From Euzebyales bacterium (lineage in GTDB: Bacteria; Actinomycetota; Nitriliruptoria; Euzebyales; JAHELV01): a stretch of DNA of 64,000 bases. Made by a program: the position numbers and the translations under genes. The notes under the pieces were generated by a model. That model saw nothing but the letters and a program-made list of their open reading frames with translations, searched no databases and was not told where the DNA came from. Positions 42,731-50,373 of this stretch are shown piece by piece (within the stretch, counting starts at the first letter, position 1; every line of letters begins with the position of its first letter). Where the stretch lies: positions 1 to 64,000 of the forward strand of contig DASUUK010000112.1 in assembly GCA_036374135.1 (NCBI GenBank), given 5' to 3'.

Positions 42731-44127
42731 TGCGTCCGCTGGTGATCGTCGGCGACGTCCTGCTGGATCGGGACCTTGACGGGGACGCGCGACGGTTGGC
42801 ACCGGACGCGCCCGTTCCGGTGGTCGACCGGCCCGCCGAGCGCGCACGACCGGGCGGTGCGGGGCTGGCGGCCCTGCTCGCGGCCGCCGACGGACGCGAC
42901 GTGGTCCTGGTCTCGGCGCTGGGGGCTGACGAGGCGGGGCGCCGCGTCGAAGCACGGCTGACCGACGCGCGCGTGCGGGTCGTCGACCTCGGCCTGGCCG
43001 GCGAGACACCGCAGAAGATCCGTGTGCGCGCCGACGGCCACCCGCTCGTGCGCATCGATCTGGGCGCCCCGTCGTCGGTGCGCGCACCGGCCGACGACGC
43101 GCTCGATGTGCTGGACGGCGCGCCGACCGTGCTGGTGTCGGACTACGGGCGGGGTGTCGCGGCCGACGCCGTGGTGCGCAATGCGCTCGCCGGAGTGATC
43201 GAACGAGGGGGGCACGTCGTCTGGGACCCGCACCCCCGGGGCGCCCGACCGGTGCCCGGTACCCGTCTGGCCACGCCCAACCTGGCCGAGGCGCGACGCA
43301 TCGTTGACCTGCCAGGTGACCCTCCGACGCCGCAGGCGGTCACCGTCGCCGCTGACGCGCTGCGCGACCGCTGGAGCACCGTCGGGATGGTGGTCACCCT
43401 GGGCGCCCGCGGCGCGCTGTTCGTGGGACCCGATGGCACGCCACTCATGGTGCCGGCACCGTCGCTTGATGGGCCGGTCGATCCGTGCGGCGCCGGTGAC
43501 CGGTTCGCCGTCGCCATCGCGTCCGCACTGGCCGACGGCGCGGTGCTCTCCGAGGCCGTGGTCGGTGCGGTCGACGCCGCCAGCGCCTTCGTCGCCCGCG
43601 GTGGGGCGACCGCGGTGGATGACGAAGCGTCCGGCGCGTCCGACGCCGGCATCCGGTCGCCCGGTACCCATGACGCCACCGGGCGGGTCGCTGCCGTGCG
43701 CGCCTCGGGCGGCACGGTCGTGGCGACTGGCGGCTGCTTCGACCTGCTGCACGCCGGGCACGTGCGCCTGCTCGCCGACGCCCGAAGGCTGGGCGACTGC
43801 CTGGTCGTGTGCATGAACTCCGACGCGTCGGTGCGCCGGCTGAAGGGCCGCGGCCGGCCGGTGGTCGCCGAACACGACCGGCGTGCCGTCCTGCTCGCTC
43901 TGGCTGCAGTGGACGCCGTCGTCATCTTCGACGAGGACACCCCCGAACGGGTCCTCGACGAGTTGCGCCCCGACGTGTGGGTCAAGGGCGCCGACTACGC
44001 CGTCACCGACATGCCCGAGGCCGACCTCCTTGCGACGTGGGGTGGCCAGGCGGTCGTCCTGCCCTACCTGGCCGGCCGCTCCACCAGTTCGATCATCGAG
44101 GAGGCAGTGAGCCATGCCATCCACTGA
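42730..44127 (+). CDS. hldE: Bifunctional heptose-7-phosphate kinase / heptose-1-phosphate adenylyltransferase
   Basis: A 465-residue two-domain cytoplasmic enzyme. The N-terminal PfkB-type kinase (about 1-305) shows IVGDVLLDRDLDGDARRLAP, VVVDR-like donor contacts, LVSDYGRGV and DPCGAGDRFAVAIASAL with the catalytic Asp. After a linker of some 30 residues the nucleotidyltransferase (about 335-465) has VATGGCFDLLHAGHVRLLAD with the HxGH motif, VCMNSDASVRRLKGRGRPV, WVKGADYAV and AGRSTSSIIE. Products are heptose 1,7-bisphosphate and, after dephosphorylation, ADP-D-glycero-D-manno-heptose. ATG shares one base with the gmhA TGA. No HldD epimerase was seen, so the D,D form of the sugar may be used. 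Confidence 0.93.
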   Translation: MRPLVIVGDVLLDRDLDGDARRLAPDAPVPVVDRPAERARPGGAGLAALLAAADGRDVVLVSALGADEAGRRVEARLTDARVRVVDLGLAGETPQKIRVRADGHPLVRIDLGAPSSVRAPADDALDVLDGAPTVLVSDYGRGVAADAVVRNALAGVIERGGHVVWDPHPRGARPVPGTRLATPNLAEARRIVDLPGDPPTPQAVTVAADALRDRWSTVGMVVTLGARGALFVGPDGTPLMVPAPSLDGPVDPCGAGDRFAVAIASALADGAVLSEAVVGAVDAASAFVARGGATAVDDEASGASDAGIRSPGTHDATGRVAAVRASGGTVVATGGCFDLLHAGHVRLLADARRLGDCLVVCMNSDASVRRLKGRGRPVVAEHDRRAVLLALAAVDAVVIFDEDTPERVLDELRPDVWVKGADYAVTDMPEADLLATWGGQAVVLPYLAGRSTSSIIEEAVSHAIH

Positions 44128-44806
44128 GCTCGGAACCGTCATCGTGACCGGGGGATCCCGCGGGCTGGGGCGGGCCGTCGTCGGCGCCGTGGCCGACGCG
44201 GGCGGCACCCCGCTGGTGCTCGACATCGCCGAGCCCGAACGCGACGCCGCATGGCGGCAGGTCGATCTGGCCGACTCCCGCGCCGCCGGGCGCGCGACCG
44301 CGCAGCTGATCGAGGACCACGGCGGCGTGGACGCGGTCGTGACCGCGGCCGGCATCGACGCGTGCGGCGACCTCCTCGACGTCCACCCCGAGGACTGGGA
44401 GCGCGTCATCGCGGTCAACCTCGTGGGCACCGCGGCGGTCGTGCGTGCGGCGCTGCCCACCCTGATCGAGCGGCGCGGCCGCGTCGTCACCGTCGCCTCG
44501 ACGCTCGGTCTGCGCGCCCTGCCCGCGGCCACCGCCTACTCGGCCAGCAAGTTCGGCGTCGTCGGCTTCACCCGTGCGCTGTCCACCGAGCTGGCCGGGC
44601 GGGTCGGCGTCACGTTGCTGCTGCCGGGCGGCATGCGGACGGGCTTCTTCGATGATCGGCCGGAGCGGTTCAAGCCGGCCGCGGACCAGCAGCTCAATGA
44701 TCCGGCTGACGTCGCCGACGCGGTCGTGTACGCGCTGCGGCAGCCGCCCGGATGCGAGGTGCGCGAACTGCTGATCGCGCCCGCGACCGAGCCCTCATGG
44801 CCCTGA
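44114..44806 (+). CDS. Short-chain dehydrogenase/reductase in heptose operon
   Basis: A 230-residue classical SDR. Cofactor motif VIVTGGSRGLGRAVVGAV near residue 9 and catalytic AYSASKFGVVGFTRAL near 142, with VVTVASTLGLR holding the Ser. DIAEPERD after the second strand suggests NAD(H) rather than NADP(H). It is a classical and not an extended SDR, so it is not HldD, and could oxidise or reduce a sugar carbon of the heptose product. The ATG lies 14 bases inside the hldE gene. Substrate is unknown. Confidence 0.87.
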   Translation: MPSTELGTVIVTGGSRGLGRAVVGAVADAGGTPLVLDIAEPERDAAWRQVDLADSRAAGRATAQLIEDHGGVDAVVTAAGIDACGDLLDVHPEDWERVIAVNLVGTAAVVRAALPTLIERRGRVVTVASTLGLRALPAATAYSASKFGVVGFTRALSTELAGRVGVTLLLPGGMRTGFFDDRPERFKPAADQQLNDPADVADAVVYALRQPPGCEVRELLIAPATEPSWP

Positions 44807-45777
44807 TATCGACCTCCGACCGGAACGTGGAGGGCATGCCCCGCCTGCTGGTCCTGCGGGCACTGGGCCTGGGCGATCTGCTGACGGCCGTCCCGGCGTT
44901 GCGCGTGCTGCGTGACCGCTACCCGGGCCACGAGCGGATCCTCGCCGCCCCCGCATGGCTCGCGCCGCTCGTCCGGTTGCTCGACGGCGCCGTCGATGCG
45001 CTCGTGGACGTCGACTTCCGTGACCACGTGGGGGTGCTGCCCACCGAGGTGCGCCTTCCGACGGTCGCCGTCAACCTGCACGGTCGCGGACCGGCCAGCC
45101 ACCTCGCGTTGCAGGCGACTGATCCGGGCGCACTGATCGCGTTCGAGAACCCCGACGTGGCCCACGACGGCCCGGCGTGGCGGGTGGACGAGCACGAGCG
45201 GTTGCGCTGGTGCCGCCTGCTGGGCGCGACGGCCAGCGCCGACGATGTGCGGGTGCGATCACCTGCGATCGACGTGCCAGACGACGTCCGCCGGGCGACG
45301 ATCATCCACCCCGGCGCCGCGGCACCGGCCAGGCGGTGGCCGGTCGACCGCTGGGCGGCCGTGGCACGACACGAGCTGCGACGTGGCCGACAGGTCCTGG
45401 TCACCGGTGGCGCGGACGAGGTCGAGCTGGCCAAGGCCGTCGCGAACGGTGCCGGCCTGGGCGGGACATCCGTCCTGGCGGGGCGGACCGACGTCGGCGA
45501 GCTCGCGGCCGTCGTCGATGCCGCTGGACGGGTCGTGTGCGGAGACACCGGCGTCGCGCACCTGGCCAGCGCGTTCGCAACGCCCTCGGTGGTGCTGTTC
45601 GGCCCGGTGTCACCGACCCGCTGGGGGCCACCGCGCGGGGGACCGCACGTGGCGCTGTGGGCGGGGACCCGTGGCGACCCCCACGCCGCGTCCCCCGATC
45701 GCGGCCTGCTCGGGCTGACCGTGGACGACGTCACGCGCGCGCTCGACGGGCTTCGAGGGGAGCCTGCACCACCGTGA
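44797..45777 (+). CDS. Second GT9-family (heptosyltransferase-like) glycosyltransferase
   Basis: A 326-residue GT9 protein. PRLLVLRALGLGDLLTAVPA starts the acceptor domain, TVAVNLHGRGPASHLALQ follows, and TIIHPGAAAPARRWPVDRWA, VLVTGGADEVELAKAVA and VVCGDTGVAHLASAFATPSV make up the ADP-sugar domain. The region after FGPVSPTRWGPP is shortened against the first GT9 protein and lacks its cysteine cluster. The ATG at 44797 overlaps the SDR stop; a later ATG at 44836 sits only 2 bases after GGAGG. With two GT9 proteins, at least two heptose or similar residues could be added. Confidence 0.88.
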   Translation: MALISTSDRNVEGMPRLLVLRALGLGDLLTAVPALRVLRDRYPGHERILAAPAWLAPLVRLLDGAVDALVDVDFRDHVGVLPTEVRLPTVAVNLHGRGPASHLALQATDPGALIAFENPDVAHDGPAWRVDEHERLRWCRLLGATASADDVRVRSPAIDVPDDVRRATIIHPGAAAPARRWPVDRWAAVARHELRRGRQVLVTGGADEVELAKAVANGAGLGGTSVLAGRTDVGELAAVVDAAGRVVCGDTGVAHLASAFATPSVVLFGPVSPTRWGPPRGGPHVALWAGTRGDPHAASPDRGLLGLTVDDVTRALDGLRGEPAPP

Positions 45778-46553
45778 TGCAGGCCGGTACGTCGGCGCCG
45801 AACTCCGGCGCGGTGGGCGCCCGACCCACCCTGATCATCATCGGCGCGATGAAGTGCGGCACCACCGCGGTGCACCGCGCTCTCAGCCACCACCCGCACA
45901 TGGCGATGTCCGACCCCAAGGAGCTGAACTTCTTCTTCGGGCCAGCGCACGTCGACCCGGACACGCCCGACCCACCGTGGGCAGCCGGAAACCTCTGGCG
46001 TGGCCTCGACTGGTACGCAGGGCACTTTCCGGCGACGGCCGCGGTGCGAGGCGAAGCGTCGCCGGGCTACACGTCGCCGGACCACCCGGAGGTCGCTGGG
46101 CGCATGGCCCACCTGGTTCCGAATGCCGGGCTCGTGTACCTGGTGCGCGACCCCGTCGCTCGGGCACTGTCGCAGTACCGCCACCACGTGCGCGACGGCA
46201 GCGAGCATCGTCAGGCCGCCGAAGCGCTGACCGATCCGGGCAGCCAGTACATCGCACGCAGCCGCTACCACGAGCGACTGCTGCCGTTCCTGGAGCACTT
46301 CTCCCACGAGCAGATCCTGATCGTGGCGCAGGAGGACCTGCGCGCGGAGCCGCGTCGGACGCTGCGCCGTGTGTGCCGCTTCGGGGGTGCCGATCCCGAC
46401 CTGCTGCCGTCCGACGCCATCCACCGGGCTCCGCCGCAGATGCGGGCACCGGTCGACGGGTCGCTGCACGCCGCCCTGGCTGCCGCCGTCCGCGACGACA
46501 CCGCACGGCTGCGGGCCCTGGTCGATCGCCCGCTGCCGGCATGGAGCGTGTGA
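45777..46553 (+). CDS. Sulfotransferase
   Basis: A 258-residue PAPS-dependent sulfotransferase. The 5'-phosphosulfate loop reads LIIIGAMKCGTTAVHRALSH near residue 20, and the 3'-phosphate block YLVRDPVARALSQYRHHVRD near 120. SDPKELNFFF and the later SRYHERLLPFLEHF resemble the carbohydrate sulfotransferases of the heparan/NodH type. No membrane anchor, so it acts on a cytoplasmic intermediate. The start is either GTG 45774 or ATG 45777; both overlap the preceding TGA. In this operon it would put a sulfate on the sugar product. Confidence 0.9.
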   Translation: MQAGTSAPNSGAVGARPTLIIIGAMKCGTTAVHRALSHHPHMAMSDPKELNFFFGPAHVDPDTPDPPWAAGNLWRGLDWYAGHFPATAAVRGEASPGYTSPDHPEVAGRMAHLVPNAGLVYLVRDPVARALSQYRHHVRDGSEHRQAAEALTDPGSQYIARSRYHERLLPFLEHFSHEQILIVAQEDLRAEPRRTLRRVCRFGGADPDLLPSDAIHRAPPQMRAPVDGSLHAALAAAVRDDTARLRALVDRPLPAWSV

Positions 46554-47278
46554 TGGTGCACGGCTGGTCGGTGGCGGTCGTCGTGCCCGCCCACGACGAG
46601 CAGGCGCTGCTGGCCGGGTGCCTCGAGGCCGTCGTCCACGCCGCCCACCGGGTGCGCGTCCGGGCCGACGTGCACATCGTGGTGGCCGCCGACGCGTGCA
46701 CCGACCTGACCGAGGTGGTTGCGGCGCGCGCGCTCGCCGACTGCCACGCAGCAATCGTCCGCCTCGACGCGCGCAACGTGGGTGCGTCGAGAGCGGCCGC
46801 GATCACCGCGGCATGCGATGTCCTCGGCGGTCGATCGTCCGGGCGCATGTGGATCGCGATGACCGATGCCGACAGCCGGGTGCCCGTCCACTGGCTGGAG
46901 CGTCAGCTGCGTGCTGCGGACGCGGGCTACGACGCTGTGGCGGGAGCGATCACCGTCGGCGACTGGGAGGACCGCCTCGGCGACATGGACGCGCTGCTGC
47001 GCGATCACCGCCGCTCGCAACGCCGCCGCGGCACGCGCCCGGTGCACGGCGCCAACCTCGGGGTCTCAGCGGACGCTCTGTGCGCTGTCGGCGGTGTGCC
47101 CGAGGTCGCCTTGTCGGAGGACACGTTGCTGGTCCGTCGCATGACCGACGCCGGCATGGACGTGCTGTGGGACGACGGCCTCGTCGTCCGGACGAGCGCG
47201 CGGCGGTCTGTGCGCGCACCCGGAGGGTTCAGCTCACTGCTCGACGAGCTGGAACGGCGCGGCGCCGCCGCGTCATGA
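46553..47278 (+). CDS. GT2-family glycosyltransferase, last gene of the overlapped operon
   Basis: A 241-residue GT-A glycosyltransferase. VAVVVPAHDEQALLAGCLEA opens the fold near residue 7, VVAADACTDLTEVV and WIAMTDADSRVPVHWLERQL supply the Asp-x-Asp, and GANLGVSADALCAVGGVPEV with LSEDTLLVRRM the acceptor side. At 241 residues it is a short, single-domain enzyme without membrane helices. ATG 46553 shares its first base with the sulfotransferase TGA. Its stop region overlaps by 6 bases that of the opposite methyltransferase gene, which suggests a fixed partnership with that convergent trio. Confidence 0.87.
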   Translation: MVHGWSVAVVVPAHDEQALLAGCLEAVVHAAHRVRVRADVHIVVAADACTDLTEVVAARALADCHAAIVRLDARNVGASRAAAITAACDVLGGRSSGRMWIAMTDADSRVPVHWLERQLRAADAGYDAVAGAITVGDWEDRLGDMDALLRDHRRSQRRRGTRPVHGANLGVSADALCAVGGVPEVALSEDTLLVRRMTDAGMDVLWDDGLVVRTSARRSVRAPGGFSSLLDELERRGAAAS

Positions 47279-47866
47279 GATCCTCAGGACGTCGATCCGG
47301 AACAACTCGTCGACGTGCGAGGCGACCCGTATCAGACCACGCGCCGCGCACAGGACGTCGTGCACGACGTCGCCGTTGGAGCGGTGCTCGCCCGCATCGG
47401 GACGGTAGTGCACAGCGAGCAGCTCGCCCGCGTCGGCGAGGCTGGCCACCACCATGTTGCGCAGGTGGACGAGTGCATCCGGGGCGAGGTAGTAGCCCAC
47501 CTCACTGAGCACGATCAGATCGAAGCGGCCCGCCGGCCAGACATCGGGCACCGCCATCGTCTCGACAGCGACATGGGGGCGGTCGGCGACGCGGGAGACA
47601 GCGGTACTGACAGCGGTCGGTGCGACGTCCACAGCGAGCAGCTCGTCGCAGCGTTCGGCGAGCAGTTCGGTCAGCAGTCCGGGTCCGCACGCCGGCTCGA
47701 ACGCCCGTCGATAGCGTTCATGTGTGAGCGCCGCCATCGTGAGCGCGCGCTTGCGCCGCTCGTACCAGCGGTGCTCGAGCCGCCACGGGTCCGGCTCGGC
47801 GCGATAGCGGTCCTCGAAGTGCGCGTCCGGCACGCGGTCGACGCCCGTGGGCGTGGCATGGCTCAT
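47273..47866 (-). CDS. SAM-dependent methyltransferase (NodS-like)
   Basis: A 197-residue class I methyltransferase. The cap DAHFEDRYRAEPDPWRLEH, followed by WYERRKRALTMAAL, is the opening I associate with NodS-like N-methyltransferases. AFEPACGPGLLTELLAERCD is the SAM motif I, LLAVDVAPTAVSTAV the ribose-binding Asp and FDLIVLSEVGYYLAPDALV the motif after it. ATG 47866 overlaps the TGA of the PIG-L gene by 4 bases. Third gene of the minus-strand trio. An amino group freed by the PIG-L deacetylase would be a sensible acceptor; this is inference. Confidence 0.86.
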   Translation of the reverse strand: MSHATPTGVDRVPDAHFEDRYRAEPDPWRLEHRWYERRKRALTMAALTHERYRRAFEPACGPGLLTELLAERCDELLAVDVAPTAVSTAVSRVADRPHVAVETMAVPDVWPAGRFDLIVLSEVGYYLAPDALVHLRNMVVASLADAGELLAVHYRPDAGEHRSNGDVVHDVLCAARGLIRVASHVDELFRIDVLRIS

Positions 47867-48603
47867 GTCAACAGCATCTCCCACGAACGGCTGTGATGGG
47901 CGAGCGCACGCGCCGGCACCACGACATCGGTCGCCGCATCGTCCGGCCCACCGATCTGGGAGGCGTACCGCGACACCGCCGCACGCTTGGCGTCACGGGC
48001 GGCACCCGACAGCTCGATGCGGACCGGCCGCCACGTGGCGATCGACGGATGGCTCGGCGTCGCCCAGTACCACGCCCACACGAGGTACCGCAGCAGACGC
48101 GCACCGTGTGCGGCCGCCGCTCGTTGCGCGGCGCGCCCGGTCGCGTCATGGTCGCGATGGCCGTCACGCTCCCACGGAGCCAGCAACCACGTGCCCGCCT
48201 CGAGCAGGCCACCGACCAGCCCGGTCACGGCGTCCTCATGCTCGGCGACCGTGCCGTCGCCCAGCGCCAGCAGGTGGAGGCGTCCGGGCGGCACGCCGAG
48301 GACGTCCATCGCGGCGCGCTGTTCGGCACGGCGGGTGCTCGCGAGATCCGACGCGCTGCGTTCGGGCGTCGCCGGGTGGGAGCCCTCACCGTCGGTGACC
48401 GCCACGACGTCGACCGTCCAGCCGTACTGCACGAGCGTCCAGATGGTGCCACCAACACCGAGCGCCTCATCATCGGGATGTGGACTGACGACGACAGCGC
48501 GGCCGGGACGGACGACGTCGAGCGTCGGCCAGGCAGCCGGGGCGTGCCAGGCGCGCCACACGTCCTCCGACGTGCCGGTGATGCCGAACGGCAGACGGGT
48601 CAC
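47863..48603 (-). CDS. PIG-L family deacetylase
   Basis: A 246-residue zinc-dependent N-deacetylase of the PIG-L/MshB/LmbE family. The signature VVVSPHPDDEALGVGGTIWT near residue 36 holds His-Pro-Asp-Asp, and APWERDGHRDHDATGRAAQR near 140 supplies the third metal ligand His. The family removes acetyl from GlcNAc in GPI precursors, mycothiol or bacillithiol, and from antibiotics. GTG 48603 overlaps the TGA of the upstream dehydrogenase-like gene (GTGA). With the methyltransferase and the nearby glycosyltransferases it could free and then methylate an amino sugar. Confidence 0.9.
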   Translation of the reverse strand: MTRLPFGITGTSEDVWRAWHAPAAWPTLDVVRPGRAVVVSPHPDDEALGVGGTIWTLVQYGWTVDVVAVTDGEGSHPATPERSASDLASTRRAEQRAAMDVLGVPPGRLHLLALGDGTVAEHEDAVTGLVGGLLEAGTWLLAPWERDGHRDHDATGRAAQRAAAAHGARLLRYLVWAWYWATPSHPSIATWRPVRIELSGAARDAKRAAVSRYASQIGGPDDAATDVVVPARALAHHSRSWEMLLT

Positions 48604-49538
48604 GGCCCGCCCACGACGTCCGCTCCCAGCGCGGCCAGGTCGGACTCGGCGTGGTGCTGCCTGATGTACACGGGCAGGTCGGCGGCCCGGCGGGCCATCG
48701 CCGCATCGCGCGTCAGACCCCCGGCGCCCACACCGCGCTCGACGTGCAAGAGCACGTCGGGCGCGAGGCGCTCGACCGCAGCGCGCACCCGCCATGCGAG
48801 ACGTCGCAGATCGGCACCGGCCACGCCGTCGTCGACGGCGTCGGCCGCTGACGCGAGCAGCGCCCACATCGCCGCGCACAGTGCGTCGGCGGCACCCAGG
48901 TGGGCCAGGCCGTGGGGGTCCTCGCGCCGCCGGACAGTGTCGCGCAACGCGTCGAGAGCACCCGACGCCCCGCCGTACCAGCAGGCGGCGACCCCAATTC
49001 CGCCCATCCAGAAGCCTCGTCGCGAGAGGTACCACCCAGGGGGGCCCACCGCCTCGGCCGCGTCCACGGCAACGCCATCGAGGACGACGTCGAAGGTGTC
49101 GCTGTCACGCATGCCGACGGCGTGCCATGGGTCGCGTGCAACGTCGACGCCGCCACGATCGAACGGGACCACGAACAGCCGGTACCCGTCGTCAGCGTGG
49201 GCCGTGACCAACGCGTGATCCAGCGCACCGGCGCCCGAACACCACTGCTTGACACCCGACAGGATCCATCCTGCGTCGTGCGCTGCGGCATGGACCCTGC
49301 CCGTCGGCGGATCGGCCGCCCACACCCCGAGCAGCCCCTCGGGGCGCGCGGTCCCCGCCTCCTCCAGGATCGCGAGCGCGTCCAGGTGTCCTTCGACGAG
49401 TCGGGCGGTCGCCAGATCCTCCGCACCCACATCGGCGAGCACCTCCAGCCGCCGCCGGGTCGCTCCCGACCCGGGGAGCGGGACCGACCCGATTCCGTCG
49501 AGGGCCGCCTGCAGACGTCGCCTGGTCACGTTCGTCAT
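48600..49538 (-). CDS. Acyl-CoA dehydrogenase-fold protein, divergent
   Basis: A 312-residue protein related to acyl-CoA dehydrogenases but shorter and highly diverged. HDAGWILSGVKQWCSGAGAL is the beta-domain block corresponding to the usual Gly-x-Lys-x-W-x-S/T, and RDSDTFDVVLDGVAVDAAEA follows. The C-terminal helical domain has GGIGVAACWYGGASGALDAL. The standard N-terminal helices are short, the SEPGAGSD-like motif is replaced by LLGVWAADPPTGRV, and no catalytic Glu is obvious. ATG 49538 was chosen for family alignment. It heads the overlapped trio with the PIG-L and methyltransferase genes, which suggests a tailoring role such as sugar or acyl oxidation. Confidence 0.78.
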   Translation of the reverse strand: MTNVTRRRLQAALDGIGSVPLPGSGATRRRLEVLADVGAEDLATARLVEGHLDALAILEEAGTARPEGLLGVWAADPPTGRVHAAAHDAGWILSGVKQWCSGAGALDHALVTAHADDGYRLFVVPFDRGGVDVARDPWHAVGMRDSDTFDVVLDGVAVDAAEAVGPPGWYLSRRGFWMGGIGVAACWYGGASGALDALRDTVRRREDPHGLAHLGAADALCAAMWALLASAADAVDDGVAGADLRRLAWRVRAAVERLAPDVLLHVERGVGAGGLTRDAAMARRAADLPVYIRQHHAESDLAALGADVVGGP

Positions 49539-49566
49539 CACCGCTGTCCCCGAGGAGCGCACAGCC

Positions 49567-49845
49567 TCATCCGCGACGGTCGTCACCCTCGGATCCCGGA
49601 ACGGCATCGCCGTGATCGGGGTTCTCCGGCTCCTGACCGGGACCGCCGGGGCGGTCGAGCTTGGCCGCCGATTCCTCGTCTGACGCGCCCGCCGCGTCGT
49701 CGACGTCCTCGGGTGCGCGGCCAGCGTCGATGTCCTTCAGCGGCGCGTCGGGGCGGGGGCCCGACCAGCGCATCACCGCGACCGCGACGCCGATGGCGAT
49801 CACGACGAGCACCGCGAACGCCGCGAGCAGCACGGTCGGTGTCAT
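49567..49845 (-). CDS. Small single-pass membrane protein
   Basis: A 92-residue protein with one N-terminal membrane helix (VLLAAFAVLVVIAIGVAVAV, about residues 5-24) and an acidic, proline- and glycine-rich tail that is likely disordered. GGAGG lies 7 bases before the ATG. Upstream of the dehydrogenase-like gene on the same strand, 28 bases away, so co-transcription with the trio is possible. No family recognised. Confidence 0.65.
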   Translation of the reverse strand: MTPTVLLAAFAVLVVIAIGVAVAVMRWSGPRPDAPLKDIDAGRAPEDVDDAAGASDEESAAKLDRPGGPGQEPENPDHGDAVPGSEGDDRRG

Positions 49846-49939
49846 GGGGCGGCCTCCTGCGGTCGGTCGCGGCCGGGCGGTGGCGAATCGGCACGCGGGT
49901 GGCGCGGATGTTGTCCGGACGGGCAGCGGTGAAACGTCG

Positions 49940-50228
49940 TGGAGCCTGGTCGCCGAGAACGACGTCGCCGCGCTCGTCGCGTGCATCCGGACGAACCTGG
50001 ACTGCGCCGACATCTGCAACGCCACACTGCGGGTGCTGTCGCGGCAGACCGCCTACGACGCAGCCACCACCCGCGCCCGAGCGGGAAGCCTGCGTCCAGG
50101 CGTGCAGCTCCTGCGGTAACCACTGCGACCGGCACGCGGATGCGGGCGTGAACCACCGCGCGGTGTGCGCGGAAGCGTGCCGCCGGTGCGAGCGCGCGTG
50201 CCAGCAGCTACTCGACGCGACCGCGTGA
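49940..50228 (+). pseudogene. Frameshifted, 5'-truncated copper-binding four-helix-bundle (DUF326/Csp-like) gene
   Basis: Two reading frames together give the C-terminal two thirds of a Cys-rich four-helix-bundle copper-binding protein. The first piece reads AENDVAALVACIRTNLDCAD then ICNATLRVLSRQTAYDAATT; the second, in another frame, reads EREACVQACSSCGNHCDRHA and then VCAEACRRCERACQQLLDA. A one-base insertion or two-base deletion near 50078-50082 separates them. The usual first helices with their own Cys pairs are missing: the bases before 49940 have no matching frame on the plus strand. Family members store copper through bundled cysteines. This is either a decaying gene or an assembly error combined with a true truncation. 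Confidence 0.7.
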
Positions 50229-50277
50229 CCCCGTGCGCGACGGTCGGGTCGAACTTCGGGAGCCACCATGAGCTGAC

Positions 50278-50373
50278 GTGCCGCCCGAGAAGGATCCGCT
50301 CGGCGCGTTCACGCCCGGACCGCGGCGGCTGCGCATGATCGCCTTCCATTTGGGGACAACCACCCGGACATGA
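50278..50373 (+). CDS. Possible 31-residue leader ORF before the DUF2254 gene
   Basis: A GTG-initiated frame of 31 codons whose TGA overlaps the ATG of the following gene by 4 bases (ATGA), the same junction style as genuine operon neighbours. The peptide contains EKDPLGAFTPGPRRLRMIAF. No good ribosome site is visible, so it could be chance. Confidence 0.25.
   Translation: MPPEKDPLGAFTPGPRRLRMIAFHLGTTTRT

Noticed and set aside
44114-44806. HldD ADP-heptose epimerase
   Set aside because: The protein is a classical SDR of 230 residues with YxxxK in standard place; HldD is an extended SDR of over 300 residues with different motifs.
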